Shown: piece by piece, positions 56,240 through 64,000 of the stretch
How positions within the stretch are numbered: the stretch's first letter is position 1
How the letters are laid out: each line of letters begins with the position of its first letter
Notes under the pieces: model-generated
Told to the model about the DNA's origin: nothing
Database searches by the model: none
The model's input: the letters and a program-made list of their open reading frames with translations, nothing else
Made by a program: the position numbers and the translations under genes
DNA from: Azolla pinnata
Lineage: Eukaryota > Streptophyta > Polypodiopsida > Salviniales > Salviniaceae
Assembly (NCBI GenBank): GCA_037176905.1
Contig: JBBBWG010025556.1
Location: 1-64,000 of the forward strand
Reading direction: 5' to 3'
Length of the DNA: 64,000 nucleotides

Positions 56240-56345
56240 CGCTCGATCGCAGCCGATCGATCGGTTATAGTTGATGGATGGATCGATCGGTTTGTCGATT
56301 GATCGATCGGTTGGTTTGTCGATTGATCGATCGATCGGTTGCTGC
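56240..56345. repeat. GATC-rich minisatellite
   Basis: Overlapping copies of GGTTTGTCGATTGATCGATC with runs of GATCGATC, highly self-complementary. Confidence 0.8.
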
Positions 56346-56408
56346 AAGCTTTTACGCACTAGTTCGTAACAGCAGCAACATGCGGAAAGAAGATTGTCCC
56401 ATAGCAGC

Positions 56409-56442
<34 letters not shown>

Positions 56443-59400
56443 GAAGAAGAAGAACAAGAAACGTGATCTGTGATCTCACACGCTGTTGCAGGTGAATATA
56501 GCAGCACGACAGAGCGAGAGTGGGGCCTCTTTGCCTTATGCCTCTCTCTCTCTCTCTCTGCCTTTCGCGTCTGCAAACGGGATATACGGAAACAGGAACA
56601 CTGCTAGCTCTCAGAGGCTCTCTCTCTCTCTATCTCTCTCTCAGTGTCTCAGGGGAATCGTTGCGGAGAGATTTCGAGGTTCCAAAAAAAAAAACCACAG
56701 ATTTCAGCTCGTTAGACTCGAGTCGATGAACATTCCGTCGCAGATACTGAACATTTCCGTCTCGTATCTGCTTGCGCAGGATATGCTTGCTCTAGGGCAG
56801 GTTCTCCGTCATGTTCATCAGCAAGAAGCCGCGAGCGAGTCTTCTGCGCTCGATCGAATACCACCCGCCCCCTCCCAGCAACTGCGTCTGTCAGTTTGTC
56901 GCGTTCCGCAGCTTTCTCTCCTTCCATCATTTCGGAATAAAAACCCCCCGCGGATGCGACCCGTTCCGTTCCGAATCATTGGCCGATTCGTCATTCGAGC
57001 ACGTGATCGGAGGCGGGAAATATCCACACTTCCCAAGCGAATCGTGAGGACGCAATCGGATCCTTTAGCTCCAGTTGTCACGAAAACGAGAGCCTTCTCT
57101 CATAACCAATGGCCCTGGAGAGCCCAACCATCATCATCAGATCATGTTGTCCCCCCCTGCTTCCGAATCGCTGCTACGATTTTGTACTGCTCGTACCACG
57201 GTTCTCTGGAAAAGATTTTGGGCACCGAGGCCTTCCCCAAATACAGGCCACATAATCAGGCTTACAAAACTCTCGTTTGATACGGTCTGACATATCTCAG
57301 GCTTTTGGCTTATGATCCAATCTGTGATCGAGAGAAAGCCGAATCACGCGAGATACAAAGAAGAAACCATCCTAGATTTGGATGCCCCCTGTTAAAAACA
57401 AGCCATGCATACATAATAATCCCCGCCGCCGTCTGTTTCCTTGTTCCCACAAGCTACCGCAAAAACGTTGATAAATAATTGGGAAATCTCTATATATACC
57501 TTCTTGCATCTGATAATAGGAAGCGACAAGCTCCTTCCGATTGTTTGTACCAAGTATATAAATCTTCCTAGCTAAAACAGAGTATTGGAAAAAATTCCAC
57601 AGATTCAACTGTGCCTGGGGTTATTCCATTCACATTCTCTTGGATCCTGTTCCAATCTTACTGAAGGCTTCCTTCTAGAAGCCCGTATATTCTGAGACAT
57701 CTCAACATCTTCAAGTAGGGCATCAATATGGCACACTTCTCTACTTTCTGCAAAGCACATTACGCCAATCCGAAGCATCGGAAAGAGACTCGGAGAGAGT
57801 CATTTTGAGTAAGCTTTCTTTCATTAAAAAAATGGAAAAGATATCTCGATCTTTTACAGATTCTACGATGAATATTAAATGGAAATACAGACCTCCGAGA
57901 TGGTTATCCCCAATTTCTTAAAATGGCGATGAACGATGTTACATTAGACATAAGATTAGAAGAGGACTGAAAGCAAGATAAGGAGCTGAGAGGAAGGGCT
58001 TTGCAAAACTGTATAGACTATGCATCTAAGCATCTATTTGGTAACAAACAAGTTGAGGCAATAGATGTGTTGTTGATGGGAATAATGCCCTATCAATCAA
58101 CCACCAATCCAAGCTTCAGAAAAAGCAGCTTGGCCATTCTAAGTTTCCCCAAGATAAATGTGGTCTTCATCCCAGCATTTGTCCATTCTCAGTAACGAAC
58201 AACGAGCTCTGTATGATTCAATTGTCTTGCCAGTTCAGTTTGTGTCTAAGTAATCTTGAAGTTAACGCGTATTGTACGTGTTGCAATGGATTAATACCTT
58301 CATTAGAAGAATTGCCCAATGCTTCGCCCCCTTCTTTGTCAGCGTATGTTGTGTGGAAAGCAGTTGTCATTTCAAAAGAAAGGCTGAACTTCTTGATTAA
58401 GCTACAAAAACAGGTTTAGCCATTTCCTTAAAGCAAGAAAACAACCCTGATCTACGTTCTCGTAGATTCCTATACTCTTGCGAGTAATGTATGAGCATAT
58501 GAAGAAGCAGAGATAGAAAACCATTGGTTGGCCATGACAGAAAGCCTAGAGAGATAGACGTTGGCTAGAACCAGGGTTATTTTGAGAGCTGCTCTACTGA
58601 TAAAATAATTTTAGATTTTGGTATTTGAAGACGACTCAAACAAAGTTTTTGGAAGAAAGATCTCAAACCTTGTTTTAAGATTTTGAGTTGTCATGTGCAA
58701 ATGTATTCTATACATGGAGCATGGCAGGTGACACCAATGAAATCATACAGAGAGAGATACGTATGCGATCTTTAAGCGAACTCGGTGATACGTACGAAGA
58801 TGCTTATTTGCTAGCGATGAATCGATTTTTGGAAAGAAAAAAAAAAGGGGACCTTGAGAAGGAACTCGATTCTGCAACTCCAGATTGTGGGTCATGGGCA
58901 TATGCAGAAGGCGCAGATTAATGACGCGGAGATGGCCATCGATAAAAGTGAGATTAATGCATTCGTATATTGGCAACTCTCTTGCCTCGCATTTCCACAG
59001 ATAGACGTACGTATATATGGGAAAATTACCAAAGAATGCTTAACAAAAATATAAATTGTATTTTAACGTCTATTAAAACTAAAAAATTACAAGCTAATTC
59101 GTCGGTTGTAAAAATCACTGCTCGATTGATTGATTAACACCAATTTAGCGTGTTAATTGATTAATTAGACTCTGAAAGATACTAGCTTGTGTTAATCGAA
59201 TGCAGCAAGGGAATCAATTAGGAATAGGATGAATTGACGTTAAAGCGACCGAACTAACTGGGTGTCAATTTTGAGTGGAAGAAAAGAGGAGGCGTTAAAA
59301 CATAATTTAGAATTTTAGCAGGCGTTAAAACGTAGTTTAGAAATTTGTCAGGCATTTTTTTGTGATGTTGGAGGGGGGGAATTCTCCCAATATATAATAG

Positions 59401-59842
59401 TTAAAGTTGTACCGATCATCTCTTTCTCGTCGAACTCGATTTGCACTCCTGGTCTCCTGGTAAATACAGATCTTGTCTTCTTGTTCGACGCGGCACGGGC
59501 CCGTTGTCGACATCTGGCAAGCGATCGCTGATGCGGCAGCTGCAAACGAGATAGAGGCGAAGGAAGGCCCCCGCCACCACGTTCTTCGACGACGCGTTCG
59601 AAAGACACGAAGAATATTCGATCGATGGGGAGCGACTACTACTACGCCGCCACTTTCTCCTCACAACTTCGCCACCACCTCGTCCCAGCTCCCCGTCTGT
59701 TTGTCTGTCTTGTCTGCCTGTTTGTCTGCCGTCGCAAACTATACTGTCGTCGCAGACTATACTGCAAGTCGCGGGAGACAGACCGTGAGTTTCCGAGCCC
59801 CTGCATTCGTTGCGTGCATCGGGGGGGGGGAGGCGAGAGACG

Positions 59843-62741
59843 ATGAGCCGATCGTTCGCGCCGCTGCTGCTATGCCTCCTCCTCTCTCTTCTCCCGGATC
59901 AGGCGATCCGGGGCTATGTTCAATCTTCTTCTCCGGTTCGCGATCCGGCGGCGAGCGTCAGCTCTGTTCCAGCTTCTGCGATTCATCTCGCGGCGGCGAG
60001 CGATCGATCCGATCAGGGCCAGCGCCAGAAGGAGGCGTTGATGGCGCTGAGGGACTCGCTCGCGAAGTTCAACCCCAGCATTCGGTCGCTCCTCGGCAAC
60101 TGGGCGCTGAACGCATCATCCCCACAGTTCACAGCCAGCAGCGACGACAGCTGCGACTGGGTCAGGGTTCACTGCGACGAAGATGGCTCCAGCGTCACGG
60201 CCATCGACCTCTCGAGGCTCGGCTTGCAAGGCCCATTGCCGAGCAACGCGAGGCTCGCGGAAGCGTTCCCCTTCCTCGCCAGACTCGACCTGTCGTTCAA
60301 CAGATTCTCGGGGCCCATCCCGAGAGATCTGCTGCTGTCACTGGGCGATGACGACGAAAACAACAACAGCAGCAACAACAGCAAGTGCACGCGGCTCGCG
60401 GAGCTCGACCTGTCGTCCAACTCGCTCACCGGCGCGATCCCGGGGCCGGCGATCGCCAGCTGCAAGTCGCTGGTGACTCTGAACCTCTCCGGGAACCGCC
60501 TGCAGGGCATGGTGCCCCACGAGATCGGCTCCCTGAAGCGCCTCGCGAGCCTCGTGCTCGGGGACAACTGCCTGACAGACGTTTCGTACGAGCTCCGCAA
60601 CCTGACGAATTCGCTGGTTCATCTGGACCTCGGGCGCAACGAGATCAACGGAAGCGTGCCCAGGTTCCTGGGCAACATGGGCGAGGCCGCGGCGCTCGAG
60701 CGCGTCGAGCTCGATGCAAACAACTTGTCGGGATCGATCGAGGGCTGGATGCTCCAGAACCTGAGCAAGCTCAGGCATCTGGACCTGAGCCACAACGCTC
60801 TGCAGGGCGAGCTCGGCCCGATGCTCGAGGTCTTGTCCTCTGGGTCCCAGGACCTTGAATTCCTGTTGCTTGCCGACAACCGATTCGAGGGCTCGATCCC
60901 CGACCCGATCTCTTCTGTCGCGAACCTCACCCGGCTCGATCTCTCGCGAAACAACCTCTCGGGCGGCATCCCGCGCTCGATGCTGCGCCTCTCGCGCCTC
61001 TCGGCCCTCAACCTCTCCTTCAACCCGCTGCTCTCGGGCCCCATCCCCGCTGCGGGCCCCTTCTCGGGCCTCCCGCCTTCCTCCTACCTCGGCGATCCCA
61101 ACCTCTGCTTCGATTCCGATCCCGATCCCGATTCCGATTCCGATTCCGATCTCGATTCCGATTCCGATTCCGATTCCGATTCCGATGGCAATGTTGCGCG
61201 GAGCATCGGCATCGGCCCCGCTTCCTGCGCAGCCGCAGCAGCTGGAGATGGAGATGCAAGCAGCAGCAACAAGAATGGCAGCAGCAACAGCAGCAGCTTG
61301 CAGCAGACACTAATATCCCAAGAAGAAGAAGAGGAGGAGGAGCAGCAGCAGCAGCAGCATGGCAGATCAAGCGCCAGATCCAGCGCCCGCGATGCCGCAA
61401 CAACGTTGGCCGCGATCGTCTCGGGATGCGCTGCGGCCGCCGCAGCACTTGCGCTCATGCTCATCGCTGGCGCCGCGGGCCTTGCGATCATCAGAGGCCA
61501 GCGGGAGCTACCGATATCGTCGGCGAAGGCAAAGACGATGAAGACGACGGCGGCGAAGAAGAAGAAGAAGGGCGGGCCCAAAGCGCTGGGCCTCATCGGA
61601 TCAGCCACCGCATCATCACCATCACCATCATCATCATCAGCATCATCATCATCATCATCATCATTGTCATTATCATTAGCATCGTCGTCGTGCGAAGGAA
61701 GATCGATATGGGAATTCGGAGGAGGAGGAGGAGGAGGCGACGATGGATCATCGCCGTGGGCGGTGGAGGTGTTCACACCCGCGAGGCCGGGACCAGCCGC
61801 ATCGTCGTGGGCGGCGGAGATCACGTACTCGGACCTGGAGCTCGCGACGGGGGGATTTCACCGGGCCCAAATCCTCGGAAGAGGGGCGACAAGCGTAGTT
61901 TACAAGGCATCGATGAATCTCGCGGGAAGGAGATCGCGAGGAGGCATGATGATGACGATGATGATCGCAGTGAAGAGGGCAATGCTGGGTTCCCATGGGA
62001 TCGATGCGGTGCTGGAGCAGCTCCGCCGCGTTGCTTCGCTGCCGTATCACCCGCGCCTCGTGCCTGTTTTGGGCTGCCTCCGCCGCCGCGATCGCGATTG
62101 CTCCGAGCACTTCTTCCTGCTCCGCTTCGTGCACAACGGAACCCTCCGGAACCTTCTGGATGCTGCATACTCCTCCTCCTCCTCCTCCTCCTCCTCCTCC
62201 TCGTTGTCATCGCCGCAATATCATGAGGGCGCTGATCGCGATCCCAATCGCAATCACTATCCCAATCGCAATCGCAATCCCTATCGCGATTGTGACCACA
62301 ATCACAATCACAATCACAATGATCACAATCCCAATCCCTGTCGCAATTGCGACCGCAATCACAATCACAATCACAATGGCCACAATCGCCATCCCTATCG
62401 CGATTGCGACCACAATCCCAATCAGCATCACCATCACAATCGCAATCCCTACCGCGATCGCGACCACAATCACAATCACAATCACAATCACAATCACAAT
62501 CACAATCACCCTCACCATCGCGATCGCGATCGCGATCACGACCACGACCACGATCGCATCGGGCCCTTGGATTGGCCGCGCTGCCTGCGCATCGCGTCGG
62601 GCGTGGCCGAGGCGCTCGCGTTCCTTCACTCGCACGGCGTCGTGCACGGCAACCTCAAGCCCAGCAATGTGCTGCTGGACCACCAGTACAACGCCCACCT
62701 CTCCGACTCCGGCTTCCAGCTTGCTCGCAGCTCGATCGATC

Positions 62742-62816
<75 letters not shown>

Positions 62817-62842
62817 GCAACAGCAACAACAACAGCAACAGC

Positions 62843-62873
<31 letters not shown>

Positions 62874-63520
62874 GCAACAACAACTACTACAACAACACGC
62901 AGGGCGCAATTCCGATCGAAGATCTCCCTGCTGCCCATCACCGCTACCGCGACTCATACCACAATCGTTCCGACCGCAGAGCCGCTGCCGCCGAGGGCAT
63001 GCCGATCCGCTGCAGCGTCGAGGGCGATGTGTACAGCTTCGGGGCCATGATGCTGGAGATGGTGGCGCTAGCACCACCACCGCCGCCGCAGCCGCGGCAG
63101 CAACACGATGATACCTCCGCAGCGAGGAGGAGGAGGAGGATAAAGATGAGGATGATGAGGATGATGATGGTGCAGGATCCTGGTGCGGGAATGATCAGTG
63201 GAGATTGCAGACGGAGGCGAGATGATGATGAGCATGAGAATGACGACGATGATGATGATGAGGATGAGGATGAGGATGAGGATGATGAGAGGCGGCTACT
63301 TCTATGGCGGCGGCGGGCTGAAGACATGGTGGATCCGAGGCTGAGGTCGAGCTGCGGGGATATGGAGCAGCTGCGGGCGTGGGTGGAGGCGGCCATGGCC
63401 TGCTGCAGCGATGCTGCAGCGCAGCGGCGGCCTTCCATGGCGGCTATGGCGCGGCTGCTCCAGCAGCTCACGCGCTCCCTGCAGGATCAGCCGCCTCTCA
63501 TCTACGCATCGCCCGCTTGA
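59843..63520 (+). CDS. LRR receptor-like protein, probable pseudokinase with large low-complexity insertions
   Basis: A single exon of 1225 residues from the Met at 59843, which starts a signal peptide (MSRSFAPLLLCLLLSLLP). An N-terminal cap (QKEALMALRDSL, SCDWVRVHCD) precedes about nine extracellular LRRs (LDLSFNRFSGPIP, LNLSGNRLQGMVP, LDLSRNNLSGGIP), then an Asp-Ser/Pro repeat at about residues 423-449, a Gln/Glu-rich segment and a membrane helix at about 520-548. The kinase domain starts at 677 (ILGRGATSVVYK) and keeps Lys711 (IAVKRA), but the catalytic HRD is HGN (Asn937) and DFG is DSG (955-957); NLKPSNVLL and DVYSFG are present. A His/Asn-rich repeat block (about 798-905) interrupts the hinge region and an Asn tract of about 47 residues (62744-62884) fills the activation segment. 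No APE motif is seen. It resembles plant LRR receptor kinases listed as probably inactive. GC content is far above its surroundings. Confidence 0.85.
61105..61190. repeat. GATTCC hexanucleotide repeat in the RLK coding sequence
   Basis: In-frame GATTCC/GATCCC units encode an Asp-Ser and Asp-Pro dipeptide run at the end of the LRR ectodomain. Confidence 0.92.
62225..62555. repeat. AATCAC hexanucleotide array with a 54-57 bp higher-order unit in the RLK
   Basis: CACAAT hexamers encode His-Asn. A higher-order unit marked by CCCTATCGCGATTG recurs at 62279, 62336, 62393 and 62447 (57, 57 and 54 bases apart), encoding an 18-19 residue repeat with NPYRDCDHN. All spacings are multiples of three, so the reading frame is preserved. 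Confidence 0.9.
62744..62884. repeat. AAC trinucleotide array encoding an Asn tract in the RLK
   Basis: About 47 codons of AAC with a few AGC codons, directly after the DSG motif of the kinase domain. Confidence 0.95.
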
Positions 63521-64000
63521 ATCAGGAAGATCTGTGCATGTATATATATATATATATACACACTTCTCTTGGATCCATGTCAAACTGATTCCAATCTGCC
63601 CTTGAATGATTCCGATGATGATTCTGTGCGTAATTTGCACACAGCCAAATTTGACAGATCTTTGAAAGAAAAGCAGGCTTGATTTTGGGCTCAAGATCTA
63701 TCAGATTTGCACAAATGATTCTTGCTCCAAAACCAGACCAGCAAATGATTCTTGCTCCAAAACCAGACCAGCAAATGATTCTGCTCCAAAAAACCAGACC
63801 ACTCTGATCATTTGTTGGTCTGTTTGGAGCAGAATGAGGAAGAAAGAAAGAAAGAAAAAAATGAAAGAAAGATGCAACAGTGAGATGTGTACCAATCATC
63901 CAAAGATCATCAAAAGTACAAAAAATAAAGATTAAAAGAGAGAGGGAGAATGGGTTTTCATTGAAGCTGATAGAGTTTTAGCAAACCCAGGGTATAAGTT
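63521..64000. other. 3' flank of the RLK gene
   Basis: A TA run just after the stop and a 30-bp direct repeat with an inverted copy at 63712-63838. No supported gene. Confidence 0.6.
63712..63838. repeat. 30-bp direct repeat (three copies) followed by an inverted copy
   Basis: CAAATGATTC, TTGCTCCAAAACCAGACCAG recurs at 63712, 63742 and 63772. At about 63806-63838 the sequence is close to the reverse complement of the same unit (CATTTGTTGGTCTG, TTTGGAGCAGAATGA). The RNA could fold into a stem of about 30 bases. Confidence 0.88.

Larger units (their letters stand above)
55941..59842. other. Divergent intergenic region between LRR gene and RLK
   Basis: About 3.9 kb. The left part is dense in simple repeats: TTC at 55989-56092, telo-boxes at 56155-56236, GATC repeats at 56240-56345 and AAC at 56405-56440. 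A 264-codon frame at 56486-57280 has no recognisable domain. A possible orphan terminal exon lies on the minus strand near 57605-57760 (see findings). 58430-59800 holds nothing I can support. Confidence 0.55.

Noticed and set aside
56486-57280. 264-codon plus-strand frame
   Set aside because: Low-complexity Ser/Leu start from CT repeats, no recognisable domain, and competing frames of similar length in the same place. Kept as uncertain and not annotated as a gene.
59473-60351. 292-codon plus-strand frame overlapping the RLK start
   Set aside because: It overlaps the signal peptide and LRR frame of the RLK in a different frame and has no domain.
61084-63471. Poly-Val, poly-Gln, poly-Thr and poly-Cys frames over the RLK repeats, both strands
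   Set aside because: Alternate frames of AAC and AATCAC repeats; only the RLK frame has kinase motifs on both sides.

Overview
The window is nuclear DNA of a land plant. The evidence is a set of intron-rich plant genes with GT-AG splice sites in AT-rich introns, plant-specific organelle factors (a WTF1-type PORR protein, two pentatricopeptide repeat proteins and a CPP1-type chloroplast protein), ROP-GAP and LRR receptor-kinase families, and internal TTTAGGG-type telomeric tracts. I cannot name the species. The DNA is very rich in microsatellites (ACAT, CATG, GA/CT, TTC, AAC). There are no operons, no CRISPR array, and no tRNA, rRNA or transposon that I can support.

I built twelve protein-coding genes exon by exon. 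From left to right they are: P-class PPR (+, 1128-3167); DNAJC8-like J protein (-, 4256-9167, 9 exons); 26S proteasome RPN2 (+, 10781-15467, 14 exons); PLS-type PPR without E/DYW tail (+, 16724-19666); CRIB-RhoGAP of the ROPGAP family (-, 21772-24092, 5 exons); ribosomal protein eL24/RPL24 (+, 27712-29730, 5 exons, with an apparent 1-nt frameshift); WTF1-like PORR protein (+, 31314-32765); C3HC/NIPA-like zinc-finger protein (-, 34872-39537, 7 exons); CPP1-like chloroplast J-like protein (+, 40931-44724, 10 exons); NADPH thioredoxin reductase (+, 46304-49265, 3 exons); SDS22-like LRR protein (-, 51065-55940, 5 exons, with an assembly gap in intron 1); and an LRR receptor-like pseudokinase loaded with in-frame low-complexity repeats (+, 59843-63520). 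In nine of the ten intact models the reading frame closes exactly through every splice junction or the gene is a single exon; RPL24 is the one that does not.

Most genes are housekeeping or organelle-maintenance genes with no obvious shared pathway: protein degradation, translation, splicing-linked chaperone, redox, plastid or mitochondrial RNA metabolism, and ROP signalling. Several start in head-to-head pairs (DNAJC8/RPN2, ROPGAP/RPL24, C3HC/CPP1, LRR/RLK). Telo-box motifs or short telomeric tracts recur just upstream of the start codons of ROPGAP, RPL24, C3HC, NTR and the LRR gene, and ACAT arrays abut the first PPR gene and RPN2.

I did not find a clearly new multi-gene system. The most unusual items are the pseudokinase with a 19-residue His/Asn repeat and an Asn tract inside its kinase domain, the NTR intron built from tandem copies that carry look-alike splice junctions, the RPL24 frameshift, and a perfect 30-bp hairpin in an RPL24 intron.
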